This document shows, piece after piece, positions 26,975-37,877 of a stretch of 64,000 nt of DNA. Made by a program: the position numbers and the translations under genes. The stretch lies in contig FMTG01000005.1 in the NCBI GenBank assembly GCA_900099715.1, positions 84,226 through 148,225 of the forward strand, read 5' to 3'. This DNA comes from Ruminococcaceae bacterium YRB3002 (GTDB taxonomy: Bacteria > Bacillota > Clostridia > Saccharofermentanales > Saccharofermentanaceae). Position 1 is the stretch's first letter; every line of letters begins with the position of its first letter. The notes beneath the pieces were generated by a model. It was not told where the DNA came from. It was given only the letters and a program-made list of their open reading frames with translations, and did no database searches.

Positions 26975-27921
26975 ATCCCGCCGAATCTCTGTCCTGCCCT
27001 GTAGTTGTGGGCACAGTCGATGGCATTGAGCCTCTTTCCGCCCTCCGGCTGGAGAACATTGACTGCTATGATCCCGTCGCCAGTGGCGATCCACAGATCC
27101 TTCTTATGTGCCTTCACGACTTCACCGGGCTCACCGGAAAGTCCCTCATCATCAGATACAAGGGAAGTATCGTAGATCTTGATCTTCTTTCCTCCAAAGA
27201 AAGTATAGGCTCCCGGCCATGTGGACAAGGCATGGACCTGCCTGTGGATAAGAAATGCAGATCTTGTCCAGTCAATAGCGCCTTCCCCGGAAGTGATCGG
27301 CGGACAATATGTTGCTTTATCGCTGTCCTGCTTTACGGGTGTGATGTCTCCGTTTATATAAGGCATTATGGTCTCGAGAAGAAGCCCGGCGCCTGTCCTT
27401 CCCATTATCTCAAAGAGTTCGGAGGAATGCATATCATCTCCGATGGGGACTTCCCTTACAGCCAGGATATCGCCCGTATCCATCCCTTCATCCATCTTCA
27501 TGATCGTGATGCCTGTTACCTCATCACCGTCAAGTATGGCCCTCTGTATGGGTGCGGAACCGCGTCTTGCAGGAAGCAGCGACGCATGAACGTTCAGGCA
27601 CCCGTACTTCGGGATATCAAGAATGTTCTTGGGAAGGATCTTGCCGTACGCGCAGGTCACGATCAGATCAGGCTTAAAGAAAACGATATGCTCATAAGCC
27701 TCTTCTGTCTTGAGGGAATTGGGCTGATAAACGGGAATCTCCCTTAAGGACAGCACATCCTTCACAGGCGGTGCCGTGAGTATCTGTTTACGTCCCACAG
27801 GCTTATCGGGCTGGCATACGCCGAGAACGATATTGTATCCGTTCTCCATCAAAGCGCCCGCGATGCCGCAGGCAATCTCCGGCGTGCCCATGAATACGAT
27901 CCTGATATCTTCCTTATTCAT
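26971..27921 (-). CDS. fmt: methionyl-tRNA formyltransferase
   Basis: Fmt formylates initiator Met-tRNA using 10-formyl-THF. The 316-residue protein shows I-V-F-M-G-T-P at the N-terminus, the formyl-site block H-A-S-L-L-P-A-R-R-G-S-A-P-I near 110 (with the catalytic His and preceding Asn in N-V-H) and M-D-E-G-M-D-T-G-D-I near 145 with the catalytic Asp. The C-terminal OB-like domain ends with the A-G-Q-R-F block. Its start overlaps the def stop by 8 bases. The def-fmt pair controls the N-formyl group at the start and end of its life. Confidence 0.97.
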   Translation of the reverse strand: MNKEDIRIVFMGTPEIACGIAGALMENGYNIVLGVCQPDKPVGRKQILTAPPVKDVLSLREIPVYQPNSLKTEEAYEHIVFFKPDLIVTCAYGKILPKNILDIPKYGCLNVHASLLPARRGSAPIQRAILDGDEVTGITIMKMDEGMDTGDILAVREVPIGDDMHSSELFEIMGRTGAGLLLETIMPYINGDITPVKQDSDKATYCPPITSGEGAIDWTRSAFLIHRQVHALSTWPGAYTFFGGKKIKIYDTSLVSDDEGLSGEPGEVVKAHKKDLWIATGDGIIAVNVLQPEGGKRLNAIDCAHNYRAGQRFGGI

Positions 27922-28396
27922 CGTTGTCCTCTATTCTGTAAACTTTGCCGTCAACGGACTTATCGATAAAGAGAACGCCGTCCAGATGATCATTCTCGTG
28001 ACAGATGCATCTGGCCAGAAGGTCTTCCGCCTCAAGTTCGAACTCCACGCCATTGCGGTCGAGCGCCTTTACCCTGATCTTCTGTGGCCTGTCAACTTCG
28101 CAGGTCTTGCCGGGTACTGACAGGCAGCCTTCACTTCCGACCTGGCTCCCTTCGGTATAAGTTATCTCGGGATTGATGAATTCGATGAGGCCGTGGTCGT
28201 CGCCTACGTCAACGATAAATACACGTCTGAGAACGCCTACCTGAGGCGCAGCGATACCGATGCCGCGGTTCTCGTAATACATGGTGTCAGCCATATCGTC
28301 CAGGAGCTTGAGGATCCTGGGAGTTATCTCGTCAACAGGACGGCAGTGCTTCCTGATGAGGGGGTCGTCTTCCAAAACTAGGTTACGTAATGCCAT
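27914..28396 (-). CDS. def: peptide deformylase
   Basis: Def removes the formyl group from nascent proteins. The 160-residue metalloenzyme carries all three family motifs: G-I-G-I-A-A-P-Q near 45-52, E-G-C-L-S near 90 (metal Cys) and H-E-N-D-H near 133-137 (two metal His and catalytic Glu). An AAGGA site precedes the ATG by about 6 bases. It is the first gene of the def-fmt-rsmB-rlmN-prpC-prkC-rsgA-rpe-thiN operon and is divergent from queA across about 107 AT-rich bases. The priA gene often found upstream in Firmicutes is not here. Confidence 0.97.
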   Translation of the reverse strand: MALRNLVLEDDPLIRKHCRPVDEITPRILKLLDDMADTMYYENRGIGIAAPQVGVLRRVFIVDVGDDHGLIEFINPEITYTEGSQVGSEGCLSVPGKTCEVDRPQKIRVKALDRNGVEFELEAEDLLARCICHENDHLDGVLFIDKSVDGKVYRIEDNDE

Positions 28397-28503
28397 ATGT
28401 TTTCCTTCTTTTTATTATTTTACCCGACTATTTTAACATAAATATATGACATGAAAGTCTGTGAACATTGATATTTTCGAGAGAAAATAGTAAATTCTTA
28501 TGC

Positions 28504-30728
<2,225 letters not shown>

Positions 30729-30732
<4 letters not shown>

Positions 30733-31301
30733 GTTTCTGAGCTCCACTCCTTGACGACCGAGCTTCTGACGATCAGAGTCACAGCAGACATGTTTCCTTC
30801 TGACAACCAGTTAATGTCACTGATCCTTCTGACCATGTAATTCATCCATTCCTGGCTGCTTTCGGCAAAAAGGCTGTCTGCGAGTATCTCTTCATCTTCG
30901 AGATGGCGGAAGAACTCTTCATTGCCGCAGATGATCCTGTCTTCATCCTCGAGCGACAGCACACCATTAGGAAGCACTTTGAGTTCCCCCTCCTTGACTA
31001 TCTTGCCGTAGACGTTGCCGCGGCGCAGACTGACTATACGTTCATCGCTGATCCTGAAGATCATGTATTCAGCGTTGTCCGGCATGTTACGGTCTATCTC
31101 GGCACACAGAGCCGGAAGTTCGAGTTCGATGAGACTGGAACTCAGGATCTCTTTGAACCTGCGGCCTGCAAGGGCAGCTTTATCACCCAGCTTTGCCGAT
31201 GACAATATCCCGAAAGAAAGCTCCGGGTTTACCACAGGGAACACTTCATCAAGATACTGTGCACGGCCGCCTTTATGTGTAAAGAGATAATACTCGATCA
31301 T
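30729..31301 (-). CDS. probable PP2C-like pseudophosphatase
   Basis: A 190-residue soluble protein. Its C-terminal half resembles the latter half of PP2C phosphatases: a R-x-G-N-V-Y-G-K strand, E-D-E-D-R-I-I-C-G-N where active enzymes have G-D-x-x-x-x-x-S-D-G, then an acidic helix and A-V-T-L-I-V at the end. None of the metal-binding Asp motifs (E-D, D-G-x-G-G, D-N) of active PP2C are present. It lies 9 bases after an intact membrane PP2C gene, so it may be a regulatory partner. The relationship is inferred from pattern only and could be wrong. Its stop codon comes from a palindromic repeat. Confidence 0.55.
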
Positions 31302-31310
31302 TGCTGCACC

Positions 31311-32204
31311 TCAGACGATATCATATTCCATGCGGATGATAACAGCAGTATAGTTGTCCTGTGACGGACGCCTGCTGCTCCTTACAGTGAACTTCAGACG
31401 TTCCGCAGATGATACAGCCCGCTTATGAAGATACTCCGGGATCTTCTCAAGGGGGATCGCATCGGTCAGGCCGTCGGAGGACACGATGACATAATCGCCG
31501 TCATAAAGTCTTACCGGACGGAAAGTCCTTGTTACTCTTGAGTATGAATTGCCCATGAAATCTACAAGGGCTTTCGCATCCTTATCGAGATAAGCGCTCT
31601 TTGTCGTCTCGCCGAGGCTGGAATGACGTTCGACGAGCACCGAGAGATAGTTCTGCTTGGGATTCAGGATATAAGCCTTATCATCTCTCACGAGAATGAT
31701 ATTGCTGTCACCGCAGCTGTACATATTCATGTAGTTATTGCGGATATGTACCATCGCCAGCGTGGCACCGCCCTCCAGATGATAGTGGTTGTAGATATTG
31801 CGGGATATGCCGCGCAGTATCGTGCTGTTCGTCTCGGGATCATCAAAAACATAGGGAAAATTGTCACCCACGCCGTTTGTTACGAGTTTGGCAATATCGT
31901 CGCCGTATTTGAGGCCGCCGATGCCGTCGGCTACAACAGCAACAACGCCGTCCTGGCTGGCATTGCGCAAAGGAGAGATATAATATGAATCCTCCTGTCT
32001 TTTGCGTGCGCCTCTCTCGGAGAAATAAGCGATCCTGCACCTGAGCTGACGGTCGGTGTGTCCGTTATCGCTGAACAGTTTGCGGTACTGGTTAAAATAA
32101 TTGTCAAGGAAATAGAAGAAAGCGACTAACGCAGTAAGGAATACCGGTATCGATATAAACACCGCCATTCCAAGCCTGAAATCGATCTCAAAAAGCTCAA
32201 CCAT
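31311..32204 (-). CDS. membrane-anchored PP2C-family phosphatase
   Basis: The 297-residue protein has an N-terminal membrane helix (about residues 12-34) followed by a PP2C domain. The metal-site series is intact: R-Q-E-D-S-Y near 67-72, V-A-D-G-I-G-G near 90, S-S-D-G-L-T-D near 240 and Q-D-N-Y-T-A-V near 283. It differs from the soluble PrpC at 23795 by its membrane anchor. The start overlaps the DUF624 gene by 8 bases, and the pseudophosphatase-like gene follows 9 bases later. The three genes probably form one module, with the substrate unknown. Confidence 0.88.
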   Translation of the reverse strand: MVELFEIDFRLGMAVFISIPVFLTALVAFFYFLDNYFNQYRKLFSDNGHTDRQLRCRIAYFSERGARKRQEDSYYISPLRNASQDGVVAVVADGIGGLKYGDDIAKLVTNGVGDNFPYVFDDPETNSTILRGISRNIYNHYHLEGGATLAMVHIRNNYMNMYSCGDSNIILVRDDKAYILNPKQNYLSVLVERHSSLGETTKSAYLDKDAKALVDFMGNSYSRVTRTFRPVRLYDGDYVIVSSDGLTDAIPLEKIPEYLHKRAVSSAERLKFTVRSSRRPSQDNYTAVIIRMEYDIV

Positions 32205-33153
32205 CCTCGTCCTGCTCTGTATTCACTTCCTCTGTATCATCATCTTCTTCGGCCGGTGCTTTCGATGCGGGCATGAACTTGTGAAGGAGTCCGCCTGTAA
32301 AGAATGCAAGAAGGTACTGTACAAATGCTATCATAATAAATCCATACAGGAAAACAAAAATACCAAGAGTCTGGTAGGAAGTATTAAGGATCAGCATGAA
32401 CGGAATGACGATCAGGAACACGGCCATCATGCCTATCATTCCCAGACAGGGACCGAATTCCATGAGGAAGAACAGGAATGCATTGCGGTAGATCTTTGTA
32501 AGAGGAAGATCACGGGATACCATTATCTGATAGACGATATTCTGGATCAGCATGAACACAAAGAAGAACGCGATAAAGAAAGCAGCAATAAAGGCACCGA
32601 ACTTTGTTCCGCTGTTGAGATAGAAGCTTACCGCGAACAGATCGAGACATGTTACTACGCAGGATATTACCGACGCTGCCAGCGACTGCTTCCAGTTGCT
32701 TATGATACCTTCCTTGAAATCCGGGAAGAAATACACGCCGGACTGTCTTCTGAGGTTCCTGTATATCTGGGAGAAACCTGCCTGGAACGGACCGATACAT
32801 ATGAGCGTGGAACTGATAAGGAATATGACACAGAAAACGATGAGAAGGAAATACAACTGCACGGCCGCATCCTCACCGGAAATGTCGTTGTTGATAGTAT
32901 CATTACCGATGATGCCGTTATCCAGCATGAGCTGAATGAAATTGTCCAGCTCAAATGAACTGTTGATCCTCGGCAGGAAGAACATGGACACAAAGTAAGC
33001 CAGTATCATCGAAGGGATATTAAATATCAGGAGCAGTACATTTACTGACATGACCTGAAGTATATGCGTCCAGAAACTGTAGAAGAAGTTATAAATCGGA
33101 CCATGCTCCGTAGATACATAATCCTTGTCTGACACTTTCATCTTAAACCCCAT
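32197..33153 (-). CDS. DUF624/YesL-like multi-pass membrane protein
   Basis: The 318-residue protein has about six hydrophobic segments (roughly 28-58, 98-120, 160-185, 188-212, 228-260, 262-292) and a very acidic C-terminal tail of about 20 residues. Blocks such as G-P-x-x-A-G-F-S-Q-I-Y-R-N-L-R-R and N-W-K-Q-S fit the DUF624 family, which often sits near carbohydrate transport genes; no function is established. Here it is in an operon after trmFO (11-base overlap) and before two PP2C-like genes (8-base overlap), an unusual context. Confidence 0.8.
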   Translation of the reverse strand: MGFKMKVSDKDYVSTEHGPIYNFFYSFWTHILQVMSVNVLLLIFNIPSMILAYFVSMFFLPRINSSFELDNFIQLMLDNGIIGNDTINNDISGEDAAVQLYFLLIVFCVIFLISSTLICIGPFQAGFSQIYRNLRRQSGVYFFPDFKEGIISNWKQSLAASVISCVVTCLDLFAVSFYLNSGTKFGAFIAAFFIAFFFVFMLIQNIVYQIMVSRDLPLTKIYRNAFLFFLMEFGPCLGMIGMMAVFLIVIPFMLILNTSYQTLGIFVFLYGFIMIAFVQYLLAFFTGGLLHKFMPASKAPAEEDDDTEEVNTEQDEDG

Positions 33154-34486
33154 CGGAACACCTCATTCCATTTATCTTGGATGCCGCCTCACCGACTGCT
33201 TCCAGCGCCCTTGACGCTATGGCCTGATTCTTCTGTTTCTTCTTATCCTTACCTTTGAACTTGGCGGGATAAGGCGCAACCAGCCCGAAATTAGCATTCA
33301 TCGGAACAAAACTCTTCAGTCTTGAGTCAGCCACATAATTCGCCATAGAACCGATAACCGTTACCTGCGACGGTTCTATAACGTCGCTTACACCAAGCGC
33401 CTCCATAGCTGCATAGTAACCTGCCACAAAACCTGATGCAGTGGATTCGATATAACCTTCAACTCCAGTCATCTGTCCCGCAAAGAACAGCCCGTGACGT
33501 TTCCTCATCTCATAATGAGGAGTCAGGAGCTGAGGGGAATTGATATACGTATTGCGGTGCATAACACCATATCTCAGGTATTCAGCATACTCAAGTCCCG
33601 GTATCATTCCGAAGACGCGCTTCTGTTCAGGCCACTTAAGTCTTGTCTGGAATCCGACAAGATTATACATCGTTCCGGCCCTGTCATCCTGCCTAAGCTG
33701 AAGACACGCATACGGTTCTTCGCCAGTCCTCGGGTCAACGAGACCGACAGGCTTCAGAGGGCCGAATCTCATGGTATCCTCACCCCTCGAAGCCATTGTC
33801 TCGATAGGCATACATCCTTCAAATACTATCTCCCTGTCAAAATCCTTGACCTCTGCCCTCTCAGCCGTTACCAGCGCCTCTCTGAAGGCAATATATTCAT
33901 CACGGTTCATCGGGCAGTTGATATAATCGTCACCGCCTTTGCCATAACGCGACTGCCTGAAGGCCTTTGTCATGTCAATCGATTCAAGGGACACGATCGG
34001 AGCAGCCGCATCAAAGAAATGCAGATCGTCACATCCCGTCATCTCCCTGATGGAATCATAGAGAGCACCATCTGTCAGAGGACCTGTTGCAATGATGACT
34101 ATACCGTCAGAAGGGATCTTCTCCATCTCCTCATGGAAAACACTGATACGCGGATGTGAAGTGATCTTCCCGGTGATATATGAAGAGAATTCCTCCCTGT
34201 CAACAGCCAGAGCTCCGCCTGCAGGAACTGCACTTCTGTCGGCGGCTTCCATAATAAGAGAACCCAGCTGTCTCAGCTCCTCTTTAAGAAGGCCTATAGC
34301 ATTCTCCGTAGATGCCGCGCGGAGAGAATTGCTGCATACGAGTTCGGCAAATCCGTCCGAATGATGTGCCGGACTCTTCCTGACCTTCTTCATCTCATAA
34401 AGGTCAACGTCGACTCCGAGTGAAGCCGCAAGATATGCTGCTTCACTGCCTGCAAGTCCTGCTCCGACGATAGTGACCTTACTCAT
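33143..34486 (-). CDS. trmFO: folate/FADH2-dependent tRNA U54 methyltransferase TrmFO
   Basis: TrmFO makes ribothymidine at position 54 of tRNA using methylene-THF and FADH2. The 447-residue flavoprotein starts with the FAD-binding G-A-G-L-A-G-S-E-A and has the C-S-N-S-L-R block with the catalytic Cys near 51. A-G-Q-M-T-G-V-E-G-Y near 333 and a second Cys-containing block G-P-L-K-P-V-G-L are also visible. It overlaps topA by 4 bases (ATGA), the order dprA-topA-trmFO being normal in Firmicutes. Confidence 0.97.
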   Translation of the reverse strand: MSKVTIVGAGLAGSEAAYLAASLGVDVDLYEMKKVRKSPAHHSDGFAELVCSNSLRAASTENAIGLLKEELRQLGSLIMEAADRSAVPAGGALAVDREEFSSYITGKITSHPRISVFHEEMEKIPSDGIVIIATGPLTDGALYDSIREMTGCDDLHFFDAAAPIVSLESIDMTKAFRQSRYGKGGDDYINCPMNRDEYIAFREALVTAERAEVKDFDREIVFEGCMPIETMASRGEDTMRFGPLKPVGLVDPRTGEEPYACLQLRQDDRAGTMYNLVGFQTRLKWPEQKRVFGMIPGLEYAEYLRYGVMHRNTYINSPQLLTPHYEMRKRHGLFFAGQMTGVEGYIESTASGFVAGYYAAMEALGVSDVIEPSQVTVIGSMANYVADSRLKSFVPMNANFGLVAPYPAKFKGKDKKKQKNQAIASRALEAVGEAASKINGMRCSDGV

Positions 34487-36618
34487 GTCTTCTTACGCTT
34501 CTCATTGGACGGGCATTCCCTGTTGCCGCACTTCTGGTACGTCTTGCCCCTGAACTTCTTATATACCATGAAAGAACCGCATGTAGGGCATTTCTTGTCC
34601 TTCACCGGAGGATCCCATGATATGAACTGGCAGTCAGGATCAGAACCCTTCCTGTCACAAGCATAAAATGTCTTATTCTTATGCTTCTTGGACTTGAGTA
34701 TATTGATCTCCGAGCCGCAGTACGGGCACGGTGTATCCTTGAGTTTAACCTCGATGTTCTTGCTGAACTTGCAGTCAGGATAATTGGAACATGCGATGAA
34801 CCTTCCGTATCTGCTGTTCTTGAATACCAGTTCACTGCCGCATTCAGGGCACATCTCACCTGTCTTCTCATCCTCGATCGTGATCTTCTCGGCGTTCCTG
34901 CCGACTTCTTCGATCTGATCGTGGAATTTTGGATAGAATCCGTCGATGATATCTACCCATGAAGCATCACCGCTCTCGATGGAGTCCAGCTTCTCCTCCA
35001 TATCGGCAGTAAACCCAACATCCATGAACTCCTCAAAATGCTCCTGCAGGAACACGGTAACGAGCCTTCCGATATCGGTAATGATGATGCTCTTGCCTTC
35101 TTTGTCCACATAATTGCGCTTCTCAATGGTAGATATGGTCGGAGCGTATGTTGAAGGTCTTCCGATACCGTTCTTCTCCATTGTGCTGATGAGCGTCGCT
35201 TCCGTATAGTGAGGCTTCGGCTGTGTGAACTTCTGAACGGCGTCTGTGCTGTGATTTACGAGCACATCCCCCTCATTGATGACAGGAAGCACTGTCTCCT
35301 TCTTCTTGCTGTCTCCGCCTGTCTCCCTGAGGTCATCATAAAGCTTCAGGAATCCGTCGAAAGTAACGACCTCGCCTGACACCTTGAACACGTGACCGCC
35401 GTTTACGATGTCAGCCGTCATCGTATCGAGCCTTGCTCCCGACATCTGGGTAGCAATAAACCTCTCCCATATGAGCTTATACAGCTTATACTGATCGCCG
35501 GTCAGTGATGACTTCACGACATCAGGCTCAAGGTCAAAGTGTGTCGGCCTTATTGCCTCGTGAGCGTCCTGTGCGGAATTCTTGTTCTTGAACTCGCGCT
35601 TATACGGACAGAGGTAATCCTTGCCATATTTCTTCATGATGAGATCTCTTGCTGCAGCAACAGCTTCATCAGATATTCTTACGGAGTCTGTTCTCATGTA
35701 GGATATAAGAGCCACAGATCCCTGATCTGCGATATTGACACCCTGATAGAGCATCTGTGCCACATTCATCGTTCTGGCCGGGGCAAAACCCAGTCTTCTG
35801 GAAGCCTCCTGCTGAAGCGTGGATGTTGTAAAAGGAGCTGCGCTGTTACGCTCTTTCTCACCCTTTGTAACCTTGCTTACCGTAAAATTGCTTCCCTTAA
35901 CGTCATCAACTACGGCATTTGCTTCATCAGCATTGTTAAGTGTCACTTTCCTGACAGATTCTTCCTCCGACTCGCCGTAATACTCAATATCGAACCTGTC
36001 CTTCTTGAGCTTCGTTCCTTCATGCGATACTGATGACACGATCTCCCAGTATTCCTTCGGCTCAAAAGCAGCTATCTCGTCGTCCCTCTCCATTACCAGC
36101 TTTGTTGCAACAGACTGGACTCTCCCTGCTGACAGATCTTTATGTATCTTGCGCCAGAGCAAAGGACTCAGCTCATAGCCGCACAATCTGTCCAGCACTC
36201 TTCTGGCCTGCTGTGCATCCACAACGTTGAGATCTATCTCACGGGGCTCTGACACGGCCTTCTGAACTGCTTTCTTTGTGATCTCGTTAAAGGTGATCCT
36301 GCACTTTGTGGAAGGATCTATCTTAAGGACCGTAGCGATATGCCATGCAATAGCCTCTCCCTCACGGTCAGGGTCCGTCGCGATCAGCACGTTGTCACAC
36401 TTGGCTGCCAGTTCCTTGATTTCTCTTATGACTGCCGCCTTATCAGGGGAATCAATGTACTGAGGCTTGTAATTATTCTTTGTATTAACGCCCATCACCT
36501 TCTGCGGCAGGTCTCTGATATGACCTTTGGACGCCTTTATCACATACTCCTTGCCAAGATATCTCCCGATAGTGTTTGCCTTGGCGGGAGACTCAACGAT
36601 TACCAGTGTTTTACCCAT
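34483..36618 (-). CDS. topA: DNA topoisomerase I
   Basis: TopA relaxes negative supercoils by single-strand passage. The 711-residue protein has an N-terminal Toprim domain (I-V-E-S-P-A-K and D-P-D-R-E-G-E), and the active-site Tyr in I-S-Y-M-R-T-D-S near 307. Three Cys4 zinc-ribbon units close the C-terminus, each starting C-P-x-C-G. The final ribbon is followed by a basic tail. The gene follows dprA after a 56-base gap and overlaps trmFO by 4 bases. Length and domain order are typical. Confidence 0.97.
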   Translation of the reverse strand: MGKTLVIVESPAKANTIGRYLGKEYVIKASKGHIRDLPQKVMGVNTKNNYKPQYIDSPDKAAVIREIKELAAKCDNVLIATDPDREGEAIAWHIATVLKIDPSTKCRITFNEITKKAVQKAVSEPREIDLNVVDAQQARRVLDRLCGYELSPLLWRKIHKDLSAGRVQSVATKLVMERDDEIAAFEPKEYWEIVSSVSHEGTKLKKDRFDIEYYGESEEESVRKVTLNNADEANAVVDDVKGSNFTVSKVTKGEKERNSAAPFTTSTLQQEASRRLGFAPARTMNVAQMLYQGVNIADQGSVALISYMRTDSVRISDEAVAAARDLIMKKYGKDYLCPYKREFKNKNSAQDAHEAIRPTHFDLEPDVVKSSLTGDQYKLYKLIWERFIATQMSGARLDTMTADIVNGGHVFKVSGEVVTFDGFLKLYDDLRETGGDSKKKETVLPVINEGDVLVNHSTDAVQKFTQPKPHYTEATLISTMEKNGIGRPSTYAPTISTIEKRNYVDKEGKSIIITDIGRLVTVFLQEHFEEFMDVGFTADMEEKLDSIESGDASWVDIIDGFYPKFHDQIEEVGRNAEKITIEDEKTGEMCPECGSELVFKNSRYGRFIACSNYPDCKFSKNIEVKLKDTPCPYCGSEINILKSKKHKNKTFYACDRKGSDPDCQFISWDPPVKDKKCPTCGSFMVYKKFRGKTYQKCGNRECPSNEKRKKT

Positions 36619-36674
36619 AATTATTCAACTTTCTCTCTTTTCCCGTTAATAATGTACTTAATATATAATATTCA

Positions 36675-37877
36675 TTAATGCGACATTGTCAAAGAGTATT
36701 TTCCCTTTTGTATGAACACCATATGCCGTATCTCCATATCAGATAATATCTGAGATATCCGGTAGAAAGGTATCTTTGTCCTGGCCACCAGATCATCGAC
36801 GGACAGATCCCTCACCTGAAGCTCATCATTTATCAGGAATTCGATATCCTTGTCGGTGACTTCCTCCGGAAGCTTATCGATCTTACGCTTTATCTCCGCG
36901 GCAATGATCTCAGGATCTTTCCTGAGAACACCCGTTCCGCAGGACACCTTCCTCGACAGGAGCCTTTCCGCAACAGAATCGATCACATCATTCTCGTCCA
37001 GCAGCACAGATGCCCCGTCGCCTATGAGTTTCAGTCCGCCCATGCAGTTGTCTGCATAGATATTATTGGGAAGCACATACACATCCCTGCCCTGTGCCGC
37101 CGCGAAAGAAGCGGTATGCAGGGTGCCCGAGTATTCCCCTGCCTCCATTATCAGACAGGCATCTGACAGAGCCGATATGAGCCTGTTTCGCGATGGAAAA
37201 TACTGCTTTCTTACCCCGCTGGATGGCGGAAGTTCGGATATTATGACACCGCCGCCTTCTGCGATCCTCCGGTAGACATCAACATTCTGTTTCGGGTAGA
37301 TCTCATCACACCCGCCCGGCATGACAGCAACTGTTATGCCGCCTGCATCCATAGATGCAACATGTGCCGTTCTGTCTATACCCATTGCCATGCCTGACAC
37401 TGTAACTATGCCGCGCTCTGTAAGCTTCCTTACAAAATCTCCGGTTGCATAGACAGAATACCGCCCCGGCTGTCTGGAACCGACAACGGACACGGCACCC
37501 CTCGCATCGATGCTCCTGAGCTTCGCCGGGTCGCCGATGACGAACAGTACCTTGGGGATACCGCTGATCCCTTCCCATATCACGGGATAGAATTCGCTTT
37601 CATCGTCGATGATGCTTATGCCTTTACTCCTGATTATGTTGTAATAGTAGTCATATTTGGCCTCGAGTATGCTCATGTGTGTCCTGAGTTCGCTTATCTT
37701 TACCCGCGAGCCCTCTGTAAGCAGCCTGAGGTCTATACCCCTGCATAAAGTCTCGTACAGATCCTTATAACCGCCTATGATGTTACGTTCCTCAAGTTCC
37801 CTTATGCACCTGAAATCCACCAGGGAATTATTCATTATCGTGCAGTACATTAACGCTTTGTTTATATCATGTCTCAT
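36675..37877 (-). CDS. dprA: DNA-processing protein DprA
   Basis: DprA loads RecA onto incoming single-stranded DNA during natural transformation and is also found in non-competent bacteria. The 400-residue protein has an N-terminal SAM-like part, the Rossmann domain with G-S-R-Q-P-G near 129 and S-G-M-A-M-G-I-D near 160, and P-S-R-N-R-L-I-S-A-L near 227. A C-terminal winged-helix-like region follows. It overlaps yifB by 11 bases. The gap after it to topA holds AT-rich DNA with TATAAT-like boxes, likely the topA promoter. Confidence 0.95.
   Translation of the reverse strand: MRHDINKALMYCTIMNNSLVDFRCIRELEERNIIGGYKDLYETLCRGIDLRLLTEGSRVKISELRTHMSILEAKYDYYYNIIRSKGISIIDDESEFYPVIWEGISGIPKVLFVIGDPAKLRSIDARGAVSVVGSRQPGRYSVYATGDFVRKLTERGIVTVSGMAMGIDRTAHVASMDAGGITVAVMPGGCDEIYPKQNVDVYRRIAEGGGVIISELPPSSGVRKQYFPSRNRLISALSDACLIMEAGEYSGTLHTASFAAAQGRDVYVLPNNIYADNCMGGLKLIGDGASVLLDENDVIDSVAERLLSRKVSCGTGVLRKDPEIIAAEIKRKIDKLPEEVTDKDIEFLINDELQVRDLSVDDLVARTKIPFYRISQILSDMEIRHMVFIQKGKYSLTMSH

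Noticed and set aside
26975-27094. 40-codon N-terminal extension of RsmB into fmt
   Set aside because: Overlaps the end of fmt in another frame and reads as low-quality Arg/His/Cys-rich protein; the ATGA overlap start is better.
28468-28503. TTG start adding 12 residues to QueA
   Set aside because: The extension is unlike the family; homologous proteins start at the ATG used here.
28397-28503. preQ1 riboswitch before queA
   Set aside because: I looked for the GGTTC/AAACTA pseudoknot pattern and did not see it.
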